64,000 nt of DNA, taken from contig CP136063.1 in assembly GCA_032622095.1 (NCBI GenBank), forward strand, positions 271,675,426 to 271,739,425. The letters are read 5' to 3'. Source of the DNA: Siphonodentalium dalli. Its lineage: Eukaryota; Mollusca; Scaphopoda; Gadilida; Siphonodentaliidae. A model generated the notes under the pieces. It made no database searches, was not told where the DNA came from, and was given only the letters and a program-made list of their open reading frames with translations. The translations under genes and the position numbers were made by a program. Positions 1 through 13,675 of this stretch are shown piece after piece; position 1 is the stretch's first letter, and every line of letters starts with the position of its first letter.

Positions 1-3000
1 ATATTACACATAAAAAACGCTCATTGTTAGTCTTACTCCTGGTATGTTAACAAATAAAGAGCGTTCATTGTTAGTCTTACTCCTGGTATGTTTCAAATAA
101 AGAATGTTCATTGTTAGTCTATTCCTGGTATGTTACACACAAAGAGCGTTCATTGTCAGTCTACTCATTGTATATTACCAATAAAGACCGTCCCTTGTTA
201 GTATATTCATGGTATGTTACAAATAAAGATCGTTCATTGTTAGTCTTATTCCTGGTATGTTACAAATAAAGAGCGTTCATTGTTAGTCTTACACATTGTA
301 TGTTACAAATAAAGAGCGTTCACTGTTAGTCACCTCCTGACAAATAACCAATACTGAGCGTTCATTGTTAGTCTATTCCTGGTATGTTACCAATAAAGAT
401 CATTCATTGTTAGTCTTATTCCTGTGATGTTACAAATAAAGAGCGTTAATTGTTAGTCTATTCTTGGTATGTTACAAATAAAGAGCGTTCATTGTTAGTC
501 TTACTCCTGGTATGTTACAAATAAAGAACACTCATTGTTAGTCTATTCCTGGTATGTTATAAATAAAGAGCGTTCCTTGTTAGTATATTCATGGTATGTT
601 ACAAATAAAGATCGTGCATTGTTAGTCTTATTCCTGGTATGTTACACATAAAGAGCGTTCATTGTTAGTCTACTCATTGTATATTACCAACAAAGAGCGT
701 TCCTTGTTAGAAAATTCATGGTATGTTACAAATAAAGATCGTTCATTGTTAGTCTTATTCCTGGTATGTTACAAATAAAGAACGCTCATTGTTAGTCTAT
801 TCCTGTTATGTTACAAATAAAGAGCGTTAATTGTTAGTCTATTCCTGGTATGTAACCAACAAGGAACGTCCATTGTTAGTCTTACTCCTGGTATGTTACA
901 AATAAAGAACGCTCATTATTAGTCTTACTCTTGGTATGTTACATATAAAGAGCGTTGATTGATAGTCTATTATTGGTATGTTACATATAAAGAACGCTCA
1001 TTGTTAGTCTTACTCCTGGTATGTTACAAATAAAGAGTGTTCATTGTTAGTCCTACTCCTGGTATGTTACAAATAAAGAACGCTCATTGCTAGTCTATTC
1101 CTGGTATGTTACAAATAAAAAGCGTTCATTGTTAGTCTTATTCCTGGTATGTTACAAATAAATAACGCTCATTGTTAGTCTATTCCTGGTATGTTACAAA
1201 TAAAGAGCGTTCATTGTTAGTCTTATTCCTTGTATGTTACAAATAAAGAACGCTCATTGTTAGTCTATTCCTGGAATGCTACAAATAAAGAACGCTCATT
1301 GTTAGTCTATTCCTGATGTGTTACAAATAAAGAGCGTTCATTGTTAGTCTATACCTGGTATGATACAAATAAAGAGCGTTCATTGTTAGTCTACTCATTG
1401 TATATTACCAATAAAGAGCGTTCCTTGTTAGATAATTCATGGTATGTTACAAATAAAGAACGCTCATTGTTCGCCTATTCCTGGTATGTTACAAATAAAG
1501 AGCGTTCATCGTTAGTCTATTCCTGGTATGTTACAAATAAAGAACGCTCATTGTTAGTCTATTCCTGGTATGTTACAAATAAAGAACGCTCATTGTTCGT
1601 CTATTCCTGGTATGTTACAAATAAAGAGCGTTCATCGTTAGTCTATTCCTGGTATGTTACAAATAAAGAACGCTCATTGTTAGTCTATTCCTGGTATGTT
1701 ACAAACAAAGAGCGTTCATCGTTAGTCTATTCCTGGTATTGTACAAATAAAGAACGCTCATTGTTAGTCTATTCATGGTATGTTACAAATAAAGAGCGTT
1801 CATTGCTAGTCTATTACAGGTATGTTACAAATAAAGAACGTTTATTGCTAATCTTATTCCTGGTATGTTACAAATAAAGAACGCTCATTTTTAGTTTTAT
1901 TCCTGGTATGTTACAAATAAAGAGCGTTCATTGTTAGTCGATTCCTGGTATGTTACAAATAAAGAGCGTTTATTGTTTGTCTATTCCTGGTATGTAACCA
2001 ACAAAGAACGTCCATTGTTAGTCTTATTCCTGGTATGTTACACATAAAGAGCGTTCATTGTTAGTATATTCAATGTTTGTTACCAATAAAGACCGTTCAT
2101 TGTTAGTCTTAGTCATGGTATGTTACAAATAAAGAGCGTCCCTTGTTAGTATATTCATGGTATGTTACACATAAAGATCGTTCATTGTTAGTCTTATTCC
2201 TGGCATGTTACAAATAAAGAGCGTTCATTGTTAGTCTTACACATTGTATGTTACAAATAAAGAGCGTTCATTGTTAGTCTATTCCTGGTTTGTTACAAAT
2301 AAATAACGCTCATTGTTATATAGTCTATTCTTGGTATGTTACAAATAAAGAGCGTTCATTGTTAGTCTTACTCCTGGTATGTTACAAATAAAGAACGCTC
2401 ATTGTTAGTCTATTCCTGGTATGTTACAAATAAAGAGCGTTCCTTGTTAGTATATTCATGGTATGTTACAATTAAAGATCGTGCATTGTTAGTCTTATTC
2501 CTGGTATGTTACACATAAAGAGCGTTCATTGTTAGTCTACTCATTGTATATTACCAATAAAGAGCGTTCCTAGTTAGAAAATTCATGGTATGTTACAAAT
2601 AAAGATCGTTCATTGTTAGTCTTATTCCTGGTATGTTACAAATAAAGAACGCTCATTGTTAGTCTATTCCTGGTATGTTACAAATAAAGAGCGTTAATTG
2701 TTAGTCTATTCCTGGTATGTAACCAACAAGGAACGTCCATTGTTAGTCTTATTCATGGTATGTTACAAATAAAGAGCGTTCATTGCTAGTCTTACTCCTG
2801 GTATGTGACACATAAAGAACGCTCATTATTAGTCTTACTCTTGGTAGGTTACATATAAAGAGCGTTGATTGATAGTCTATTATTGGTATGTTACATATAA
2901 AGAACGCTCATTGTTAGTCTTACTCCTGGTATGTTACAAATAAAGAGTGTTCATTGTTAGTCTTACTCCTGGTATGTTACAAATAAAGAACGCTCATTGC

Positions 3001-4238
3001 TAGTCTATTCCTGGTATGTTACAAATAAAGAGCGTTCATTGTTAGTCTTATTCCTGGTATGTTACAAATAAATAACGCTCATTGTTAGTCTATTCCTGGT
3101 GTGTTACAAATAAAGAGCGTTCATTGTTAGTCTATACCTGGTATGATACAAATAAAGAGCGTTCATTGTTAGTCTACTCATTGTATATTACCAATAAAGA
3201 GCGTTCCTTGTTAGAAAATTCATGGTATGTTACAAATAAAGAACGCTCATTGTTCGTCTATTCCTGGTATGTTACAAATAAAGAGCGTTCATCGTTAGTC
3301 TATTCCTGGTATGTTACAAATAAAGAACGCTCATTGTTAGTCTATTCCTGGTATTTTACAAATAAAGAACGCTCATTGTTCGTCTATTCCTGGTATGTTA
3401 CAAATAAAGAGCGTTCATCGTTAGTCTATTCCTGGTATGTTACAAATAAAGAACGCTCATTGTTAGTCTATTCCTGGTATGTTACAAATAAAGAGCGTTC
3501 ATCGTTAGTCTATTCCTGGTATGTTAGAAATAAAGAACGCTCATTGATTGTCTATTCCTGGTATGTTACAAATAAAGAACACTCATTGTTAGTCTATTCC
3601 TGGTATGTTATAAATAAAGAGCGTTCATTGTTAGTCTATTCATGATATATTACACATAAAGAACGCTCATTGTTAGTCTTACTCCTGGTATGTTACAAAT
3701 AAAGAACGCTCATTGTTAGTCTTACTCCTGGTATGTTACAAATAAAGAGCGTTCATTGTTAGTCTTACTCCTGGTATGTTACAAATAAAGAGAGTTCATT
3801 GTTAGTCTATTCCTGGTATGTTACAAATAAAGAACCCTCATTGTTAGTCTATTCCTGGATTGTAACCAACAAAGAACGTCCATTGTTAGTCTTATTCATG
3901 GTATGTTACAAATAAAGAACGCTCATTGTTAGTCTATTCCTGGTATGTTACAAATAAAGAGCGTTCATCGTTAGTCTATTCCTGGTATGTTACAAATAAA
4001 GAACGCTCATTGTTAGTCTATTCCTGGTATGTTACAAATAAAGAGCGTTCATTGTTAGTCTATTCCTGGTATGTTACAAATAAAGAACGCTCATTGTTTG
4101 TCTATTCCTGGTATGTTACAAATAAAGAACGCTCACCGTTAGTCTATTCCTGGTATGTTATAAATAAAGAGCGTTTATTGTTAGTCTATTCCTCGTTTGT
4201 TATAAATAAAGAGCGTACATTGTTAGTCTATTCCTGAT
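1..4238 (+). repeat. HOR block 1, full-length (4,238 bp)
   Basis: The window happens to open on the anchor ATATTACAC, so the block starts at base 1 although the array continues to the left. In order it contains a mixed zone of diverged 42/43-bp units, the most divergent monomer at 331, a run of pure 42-bp units at 1341-1877, the TTTTTAGTTTT variant after 1879, a 4-bp TATA insertion near 2326, a second pure run at 3082-3645, and the 592-bp module at 3647-4238. Compared with blocks 2 and 3, the run at 1341-1877 lacks one 42-bp unit. A one-base insertion (GTTAACAAATAAAG) near position 50 is shared with blocks 2 and 3 only. Confidence 0.85.
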
Positions 4239-6694
4239 ATATTACACATAAAAAACGCTCATTGTTAGTCTTACTCCTGGTATGTTAACAAATAAAGAGC
4301 GTTCATTGTTAGTCTTACTCCTGGTATGTTTCAAATAAAGAATGTTCATTGTTAGTCTATTCCTGGTATGTTACACACAAAGAGCGTTCATTGTCAGTCT
4401 ACTCATTGTATATTACCAATAAAGACCGTCCCTTGTTAGTATATTCATGGTATGTTACAAATAAAGATCGTTCATTGTTAGTCTTATTCCTGGTATGTTA
4501 CAAATAAAGAGCGTTCATTGTTAGTCTTACACATTGTATGTTACAAATAAAGAGCGTTCACTGTTAGTCACCTCCTGACAAATAACCAATACTGAGCGTT
4601 CATTGTTAGTCTATTCCTGGTATGTTACCAATAAAGATCATTCATTGTTAGTCTTATTCCTGTGATGTTACAAATAAAGAGCGTTAATTGTTAGTCTATT
4701 CTTGGTATGTTACAAATAAAGAGCGTTCATTGTTAGTCTTACTCCTGGTATGTTACAAATAAAGAACACTCATTGTTAGTCTATTCCTGGTATGTTATAA
4801 ATAAAGAGCGTTCCTTGTTAGTATATTCATGGTATGTTACAAATAAAGATCGTGCATTGTTAGTCTTATTCCTGGTATGTTACACATAAAGAGCGTTCAT
4901 TGTTAGTCTACTCATTGTATATTACCAATAAAGAGCGTTCCTAGTTAGAAAATTCATGGTATGTTACAAATAAAGATCGTTCATTGTTAGTCTTATTCCT
5001 GGTATGTTACAAATAAAGAACGCTCATTGTTAGTCTATTCCTGTTATGTTACAAATAAAGAGCGTTAATTGTTAGTCTATTCCTGGTATGTAACCAACAA
5101 GGAACGATCATTGTTAGTCTTACTCCTGGTATGTTACAAATAAAGAACGCTCATTATTAGTCTTACTCTTGGTATGTTACATATAAAGAGCGTTGATTGA
5201 TAGTCTATTATTGGTATGTTACATATAAAGAACGCTCATTGTTAGTCTTACTCCTGGTATGTTACAAATAAAGAGTGTTCATTGTTAGTCCTACTCCTGG
5301 TATGTTACAAATAAAGAACGCTCATTGCTAGTCTATTCCTGGTATGTTACAAATAAAAAGCGTTCATTGTTAGTCTTATTCCTGGTATGTTACAAATAAA
5401 TAACGCTCATTGTTAGTCTATTCCTGGTATGTTACAAATAAAGAGCGTTCATTGTTAGTCTTATTCCTTGTATGTTACAAATAAAGAACGCTCATTGTTA
5501 GTCTATTCCTGGAATGCTACAAATAAAGAACGCTCATTGTTAGTCTATTCCTGATGTGTTACAAATAAAGAGCGTTCATTGTTAGTCTATACCTGGTATG
5601 ATACAAATAAAGAGCGTTCATTGTTAGTCTACTCATTGTATATTACCAATAAAGAGCGTTCCTTGTTAGATAATTCATGGTATGTTACAAATAAAGAACG
5701 CTCATTGTTCGCCTATTCCTGGTATGTTACAAATAAAGAGCGTTCATCGTTAGTCTATTCCTGGTATGTTACAAATAAAGAACGCTCATTGTTAGTCTAT
5801 TCCTGGTATGTTACAAATAAAGAACGCTCATTGTTCGTCTATTCCTGGTATGTTACAAATAAAGAGCGTTCATCGTTAGTCTATTCCTGGTATGTTACAA
5901 ATAAAGAACGCTCATTGTTAGTCTATTCCTGGTATGTTACAAACAAAGAGCGTTCATCGTTAGTCTATTCCTGGTATTGTACAAATAAAGAACGCTCATT
6001 GTTTGTCTATTCCTGGTATGTTACAAATAAAGAACACTCATTGTTAGTCTATTCATGGTATGTTACAAATAAAGAGCGTTCATTGCTAGTCTATTACAGG
6101 TATGTTACAAATAAAGAACGTTTATTGCTAATCTTATTCCTGGTATGTTACAAATAAAGAACGCTCATTTTTAGTTTTATTCCTGGTATGTTACAAATAA
6201 AGAGCGTTCATTGTTAGTCTATTCCTGGTATGTTACAAATAAAGAGCGTTTATTGTTTGTCTATTCCTGGTATGTAACCAACAAAGAACGTCCATTGTTA
6301 GTCTTATTCCTGGTGTGTTACACATAAAGAGCGTTCATTGTTAGTATATTCATTGTTTGTTACCAATAAAGACCGTTCATTGTTAGACTTAGTCATGGTA
6401 TGTTACAAATAAAGAGCGTCCCTTGTTAGTATATTCATGGTATGTTACACATAAAGATCGTTCATTGTTAGTCTTATTCCTGGTATGTTACAAATAAAGA
6501 GCGTTCATTGTTAGTCTATTCCTGGTATGTTACAAATAAAGAACGCTCATTGTTTGTCTATTCCTGGTATGTTACAAATAAAGAACGCTCACCGTTAGTC
6601 TATTCCTGGTATGTTATAAATAAAGAGCGTTTATTGTTAGTCTATTCCTCGTTTGTTATAAATAAAGAGCGTACATTGTTAGTCTATTCCTGAT
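4239..6694 (+). repeat. HOR block 2, internally shortened (2,456 bp)
   Basis: Its first 2.2 kb match block 1 (offset 4,238, then 4,280 after the extra unit) and block 3 (offset 2,456). The divergent monomer is at 4569, the pure 42-bp run at 5579-6157 and the TTTTTAG variant at 6159. Near 6,490 the sequence jumps directly to the final 200 bases of the 592-bp module. Relative to block 3 this removes 1,824 bp. Because it lies in register between two longer relatives, unequal exchange between monomers is the simplest explanation. Confidence 0.85.
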
Positions 6695-9600
6695 ATATTA
6701 CACATAAAAAACGCTCATTGTTAGTCTTACTCCTGGTATGTTAACAAATAAAGAGCGTTCATTGTTAGTCTTACTCCTGGTATGTTTCAAATAAAGAATG
6801 TTCATTGTTAGTCTATTCCTGGTATGTTACACACAAAGAGCGTTCATTGTCAGTCTACTCATTGTATATTACCAATAAAGACCGTCCCTTGTTAGTATAT
6901 TCATGGTATGTTACAAATAAAGATCGTTCATTGTTAGTCTTATTCCTGGTATGTTACAAATAAAGAGCGTTCATTGTTAGTCTTACACATTGTATGTTAC
7001 AAATAAAGAGCGTTCACTGTTAGTCACCTCCTGACAAATAACCAATACTGAGCGTTCATTGTTAGTCTATTCCTGGTATGTTACCAATAAAGATCATTCA
7101 TTGTTAGTCTTATTCCTGTGATGTTACAAATAAAGAGCGTTAATTGTTAGTCTATTCTTGGTATGTTACAAATAAAGAGCGTTCATTGTTAGTCTTACTC
7201 CTGGTATGTTACAAATAAAGAACACTCATTGTTAGTCTATTCCTGGTATGTTATAAATAAAGAGCGTTCCTTGTTAGTATATTCATGGTATGTTACAAAT
7301 AAAGATCGTGCATTGTTAGTCTTATTCCTGGTATGTTACACATAAAGAGCGTTCATTGTTAGTCTACTCATTGTATATTACCAATAAAGAGCGTTCCTAG
7401 TTAGAAAATTCATGGTATGTTACAAATAAAGATCGTTCATTGTTAGTCTTATTCCTGGTATGTTACAAATAAAGAACGCTCATTGTTAGTCTATTCCTGT
7501 TATGTTACAAATAAAGAGCGTTAATTGTTAGTCTATTCCTGGTATGTAACCAACAAGGAACGATCATTGTTAGTCTTACTCCTGGTATGTTACAAATAAA
7601 GAACGCTCATTATTAGTCTTACTCTTGGTATGTTACATATAAAGAGCGTTGATTGATAGTCTATTATTGGTATGTTACATATAAAGAACGCTCATTGTTA
7701 GTCTTACTCCTGGTATGTTACAAATAAAGAGTGTTCATTGTTAGTCCTACTCCTGGTATGTTACAAATAAAGAACGCTCATTGCTAGTCTATTCCTGGTA
7801 TGTTACAAATAAAAAGCGTTCATTGTTAGTCTTATTCCTGGTATGTTACAAATAAATAACGCTCATTGTTAGTCTATTCCTGGTATGTTACAAATAAAGA
7901 GCGTTCATTGTTAGTCTTATTCCTTGTATGTTACAAATAAAGAACGCTCATTGTTAGTCTATTCCTGGAATGCTACAAATAAAGAACGCTCATTGTTAGT
8001 CTATTCCTGATGTGTTACAAATAAAGAGCGTTCATTGTTAGTCTATACCTGGTATGATACAAATAAAGAGCGTTCATTGTTAGTCTACTCATTGTATATT
8101 ACCAATAAAGAGCGTTCCTTGTTAGATAATTCATGGTATGTTACAAATAAAGAACGCTCATTGTTCGCCTATTCCTGGTATGTTACAAATAAAGAGCGTT
8201 CATCGTTAGTCTATTCCTGGTATGTTACAAATAAAGAACGCTCATTGTTAGTCTATTCCTGGTATGTTACAAATAAAGAACGCTCATTGTTCGTCTATTC
8301 CTGGTATGTTACAAATAAAGAGCGTTCATCGTTAGTCTATTCCTGGTATGTTACAAATAAAGAACGCTCATTGTTAGTCTATTCCTGGTATGTTACAAAC
8401 AAAGAGCGTTCATCGTTAGTCTATTCCTGGTATTGTACAAATAAAGAACGCTCATTGTTTGTCTATTCCTGGTATGTTACAAATAAAGAACACTCATTGT
8501 TAGTCTATTCATGGTATGTTACAAATAAAGAGCGTTCATTGCTAGTCTATTACAGGTATGTTACAAATAAAGAACGTTTATTGCTAATCTTATTCCTGGT
8601 ATGTTACAAATAAAGAACGCTCATTTTTAGTTTTATTCCTGGTATGTTACAAATAAAGAGCGTTCATTGTTAGTCTATTCCTGGTATGTTACAAATAAAG
8701 AGCGTTTATTGTTTGTCTATTCCTGGTATGTAACCAACAAAGAACGTCCATTGTTAGTCTTATTCCTGGTGTGTTACACATAAAGAGCGTTCATTGTTAG
8801 TATATTCATTGTTTGTTACCAATAAAGACCGTTCATTGTTAGACTTAGTCATGGTATGTTACAAATAAAGAGCGTCCCTTGTTAGTATATTCATGGTATG
8901 TTACACATAAACATCGTTCATTGTTAGTCTTATTCCTGGCATGTTACAAATAAAGAGCGTTCATTGTTAGTCTTACACATTGTATGTTACAAATAAAGAG
9001 CGTTCATTGTTAGTCTATTACTGGTTTGTTACAAATAAATAACGCTCATTGTTATATAGTCTATTCTTGGTATGTTACAAATAAAGAGCGTTCATTGTTA
9101 GTCTTACTCCTGGTATGTTACAAATAAAGAACGCTCATTGTTAGTCTATTCCTGGTATGTTATAAATAAAGAGCGTTCATTGTTAGTATATTCATGGTAT
9201 GTTACAATTAAAGATTGTGCATTGTTAGTCTTATTCCTGGTATGTTACACATAAAGAGCGTTCATTGTTAGTCTACTCATTGTATATTACCAATAAAGAG
9301 CGTTCCTTGTTAGAAAATTTATGGTATGTTACAAATAAAGATCGTTCATTGTTAGTCTTATTCCTGGTATGTTACAAATAAAGAACGCTCATTGTTAGTC
9401 TATTCCTGGTATGTTACAAATAAAGAGCGTTAATTGTTAGTCTATTCCTGGTATGTAACCAACAAGGAACGTCCATTGTTAGTCTTATTCATGGTATGTT
9501 ACAAATAAAGAGCGTTCATGGCTAGTCTTACTCCTGGTATGTGACAAATAAAGAACGCTCATTATTAGTCTTACTCTTGGTAGGTTACATATAAAGAGCG

Positions 9601-10974
9601 TTGATTGATAGTCTATTATTGGTATGTTACATATAAAGAACGCTCATTGTTAGTCTTACTCCTGGTATGTTACAAATAAAGAGTGTTCATTGTTAGTCTT
9701 ACTCCTGGTATGTTACAAATAAAGAACGCTCATTGCTAGTCTATTCCTGGTATGTTATAAATAAAGAGCGTTCATTGTTAGTCTTATTCCTGGTATGTTA
9801 CAAATAAATAACGCTCATTGTTAGTCTATTCCTGGTGTGTTACAAATAAAGAGCGTTCATTGTTAGTCTATACCGGGTATGATACAAATAAAGAGCGTTC
9901 ATTGTTAGTCTACTCATTGTATATTACCAATAAAGAGCGTTCCTTGTTAGAAAATTCATGTTATGTTACAAATAAAGAACGCTCATTGTTCGTCTATTCC
10001 TGGTATGTTACAAATAAAGAGCGTTCATTGTTAGTCTATTCCTGGTATGTTACAAATAAAGAACGCTCATTGTTAGTCTATTCCTGGTATGTTACAAATA
10101 AAGAACGCTCATTGTTCGTCTATTCCTGGTATGTTACAAATAAAGAGCGTTCATCGTTAGTCTATTCCTGGTATGTTACAAATAAAGAACGCTCATTGTT
10201 AGTCTATTCCTGGTATGTTACAAATAAAGAGCGTTCATCGTTAGTCTATTCCTGGTATGTTACAAATAAAGAACGCTCATTGATTGTCTATTCCTGGTAT
10301 GTTACAAATAAAGAACACTCATTGTTAGTCTATTCCTGGTATGTTATAAATAAAGAGCGTTCATTGTTAGTCTATTCATGATATATTACACATAAAGAAC
10401 GCTCATTGTTAGTCTTACTCCTGGTATGTTACAAATAAAGAACGCTCATTGATAGTCTTACTCCTGGTATGTTACAAATAAAGAGCGTTCATTGTTAGTC
10501 TTACTCCTGGTATGTTACAAATAAAGAGAGTTCATTGTTAGTCTATTCATGGTATGTTACAAATAAAGAACCCTCATTGTTAGTCTATTCCTGGATTGTA
10601 ACCAACAAAGAACGTCCATTGTTAGTCTTATTCATGGTATGTTACAAATAAAGAACGCTCATTGTTAGTCTATTCCTGGTATGTTACAAATAAAGAGTGT
10701 TCATCGTTAGTCTATTCCTGGTATGTTACAAATAAAGAACGCTCATTGTTAGTCTATTCCTGGTATGTTACAAATAAAGAGCGTTCATTGTTAGTCTATT
10801 CCTGGTATGTTACAAATAAAGAACGCTCATTGTTTGTCTATTCCTGGTATGTTACAAATAAAGAACGCTCACCGTTAGTCTATTCCTGGTATGTTATAAA
10901 TAAAGAGCGTTTATTGTTAGTCTATTCCTCATTTGTTATAAATAAAGAGCGTACATTGTTAGTCTATTCCTGAT
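6695..10974 (+). repeat. HOR block 3, full-length (4,280 bp)
   Basis: It is a near-identical relative of block 1, 42 bp longer because it keeps a unit that block 1 lost. The divergent monomer is at 7025, pure 42-bp runs lie at 8035-8613 and 9818-10381, the TTTTTAG variant is at 8615, the TATA insertion near 9052, and the 592-bp module spans 10383-10974. Offsets to block 1 are a constant 6,736 bp in the second half (3082 to 9818, 3926 to 10662). The module ends in the GAGCGTACATTG variant, the same end as blocks 1 and 2. Confidence 0.85.
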
Positions 10975-13210
10975 ATATTACACATAAAGAACGCTCATTG
11001 TTAGTCTTACTCCTGGTATGTTACAAATAAAGAGCGTTTATTGTTAGTCTTACTCCTGGTATGTTTCAAATAAAGAATGTTCATTGTTAGTCTATTCCTG
11101 GTATGTTACACACAAAGAGCGTTCATTGTCAGTCTACTCATTGTATATTACCAATAAAGACCGTCCCTTGTTAGTATATTCATGGTATGTTACAAATAAA
11201 GATCGTTCATTGTTAGTCTTATTCCTGGTATGTTACAAATAAAGAGTGTTCATTGTTAGTCTTACTCCTGGTATGTTACAAATAAAGAACGCTCATTGCT
11301 AGTCTATTCCTGGTATGTTACAAATAAAGAGCGTTCATTGTTAGTCTTATTCCTGGTATGTTACAAATAAATAACGCTCATTGTTAGTCTATTCCTGGTG
11401 TGTTACAAATAAAGAGCGTTCATTGTTAGTCTATACCTGGTATGATACAAATAAAGAGCGTTCATTGTTAGTCTACTCATTGTATATTACCAATAAAGAG
11501 CGTTCCTTGTTCGAAAATTCATGGTATGTTACAAATAAAGAACGCTCATTGTTCGTCTTTTCCTGGAATGTTACAAATAAAGAGCGTTCATCGTTAGTCT
11601 ATTCCTGGTATGTTATAAATAATGAGCGTTCATCGTTAGTCTATTCCTGGTATGTTACAAATAAAGAACGCTCATTGTTAGTCTATTCCTGGTATGTTAC
11701 AAATAAAGAGCGTTCATCGTTAGTCTATTCCTGGTATGTTACAAATAAAGAACGCTCATTGATTGTCTATTCCTGGTATGTTACAAATAAAGAACACTCA
11801 TTGTTAGTCTATTCCTGGTATGTTATAAATAAAGAGCGTTCATTGTTAGTCTATTCATGATATATTACACATAAAGAACGCTCATTGTTAGTCTTACTCT
11901 TGGTATGTTACATATAAAGAGCGTTGATTGATAGTCTATTATTGGTATGTTACATATAAAGAACGCTCATTGTTAGTCTTACTCCTGGTATGTTACAAAT
12001 AAAGAGTGTTCATTGTTAGTCTTACTCCTGGTATGTTACAAATAAAGAACGCTCATTGCTAGTCTATTCCTGGTATGTTACAAATAAAAAGCGTTCATTG
12101 TTAGTCTTATTCCTGGTATGTTACAAATAAATAACGCTCATTGTTAGTCTATTCCTGGTATGTTACAAATAAAGAGCGTTCATTGTTAGTCTTATTCCTT
12201 GTATGTTACAAATAAAGAACGCTCATTGTTAGTCTATTCCTGGTATGCTACAAACAAAGAACGCTCATTGTTAGTCTATTCCTGGTGTGTTACAAATAAA
12301 GAGCGTTCATTGTTAGTCTATACCTGGTATGATACAAATAAAGAGCGTTCATTGTTAGTCTACTCATTGTATATTACCAACAAAGAGCGTTCCTTGTTAG
12401 AAAATTCATGGTATGTTACAAATAAAGAACGCTCATTGTTCGTCTATTCCTGGTATGTTACAAATAAAGAGCGTTCATCGTTAGTCTATTCCTGGTATGT
12501 TACAAATAAAGAACGCTCATTGTTAGTCTATTCCTGGTATGTTACAAATAAAGAGCGTTCATTGTTAGTCTTATTCCTTGTATGTTACAAATAAAGAACG
12601 CTCATTGTTAGTCTATTCCTGGTATGCTACAAATAAAGAACGCTCATTGTTAGTCTATTCCTGGTGTGTTACAAATAAAGAGCGTTCATTGTTAGTCTAT
12701 ACCTGGTATGATACAAATAAAGAGCGTTCATTGTTAGTCTACTCATTGTATATTACCAATAAAGAGCGTTCCTTGTTAGAAAATTCATGGTATGTTACAA
12801 ATAAAGAACGCTCATTGTTCGTCTATTCCTGGTATGTTACAAATAAAGAACGTTCATCGTTAGTCTATTCCTGGTATGTTACAAATAAAGAACGCTCATT
12901 GTTAGTCTATTCCTGGTATGTTACAAATAAAAACGCTCATTGTTCGTCTATTCCTGGTATGTTACAAATAAAGAGCGTTCATCGTTAGTCTATTCCTGGT
13001 ATGTTACAAATAAAGAACGCTCATTGTTAGTCTATTCCTGGTATGTTACAAACAAAGAGCGTTCATCGTTAGTCTATTCCTGGTATGTTACAAATAAAGA
13101 ACGCTCATTGTTTGTCTATTCCTGGTATGTTACAAATAAAGAACACTCATTGTTAGTCTATTCCTGGTATGTTATAAATAAAGAGCGTTCATTGTTAGTC
13201 TATTCCTGAT
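10975..13210 (+). repeat. HOR block 4, chimeric (2,236 bp)
   Basis: This block has no divergent monomer. It begins normally, then near 11,240 jumps from the early zone to the GAGTGTTCATTG unit that normally precedes the second pure run. That run (11381-11860) carries two rare variants, GTCTTTTCCTGG and AAATAATGAGCG. The mid anchor CATGATATATTAC is at about 11862, but the 592-bp module does not follow; the sequence passes to the TTGATTGATAG region. A 379-bp direct duplication covers 12199-12956, and a one-base deletion (TAAAAACGC) near 12929 breaks the frame. A last pure run occupies 12940-13209. Confidence 0.75.
12199..12956 (+). repeat. 379-bp direct duplication, copy set 1
   Basis: The nine-unit segment starting TTGTATGTTAC at 12199 starts again at 12578, with the same succession of variants: GGTATGCTAC, GGTGTGTTAC, ATACCTGGTATGATAC, then the TTAGAAAATTC unit. 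The second copy ends with a TAAAAACGC one-base deletion. The same pair recurs at 24562 and 36288. Confidence 0.8.
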
Positions 13211-13675
13211 ATATTACACATAAAGAACGCTCATTGTTAGTCTTACTCCTGGTATGTTACAAATAAAGAACGCTCATTGTTAGTCTTACTCCTGGTATGT
13301 TACAAATAAAGAGAGTTCATTGTTAGTCTATTCCTGGTATGTTACAAATAAAGAACGCTCATTGTTAGTCTATTCCTGGATTGTAACCAACAAAGAACGT
13401 CCATTATTAGTCTTATTCATGGTATGTTACAAATAAAGAACACTCATTGTTAGTCTATTCCTGGTATGTTACAAATAAAGAGCGTTCATCGTTAGTATAT
13501 TCCTGGTATGTTACAAATAAAGAACGCTCATTGTTTGTCTATTCCTGGTATGTTACAAAAAAAGAACGCTCATCGTTAGTCTATTCCTGGTATGTTATAA
13601 ATAAAGAGCGTTTATTGTTAGTCTATTCCTCGTTTGTTATAAATAAAGAGCGTGCATTGTTAGTCTATTCCTGAT
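13211..13675 (+). repeat. HOR block 5, shortened module (465 bp)
   Basis: This is the counterpart of the 592-bp module with about three units missing. It keeps the GAGAGTTC unit, the GGATTGTAACCAAC unit and the closing CCTCGTTTGTTATAAAT units, with a pure 42-bp run at 13447-13674. Two further copies of exactly 465 bp lie at 25574 and 37300. The closing unit has GAGCGTGCATTG here but GAGCGTTCATTG in the other two. Confidence 0.85.

Noticed and set aside
321-372. The CACCTCCTGACAAATAACC segment as a foreign insertion
   Set aside because: It is still 42 bp, keeps the unit's TGTTAGTC start and AGCGTTCATTG end, and recurs in phase in 20 blocks, so it is a diverged monomer.
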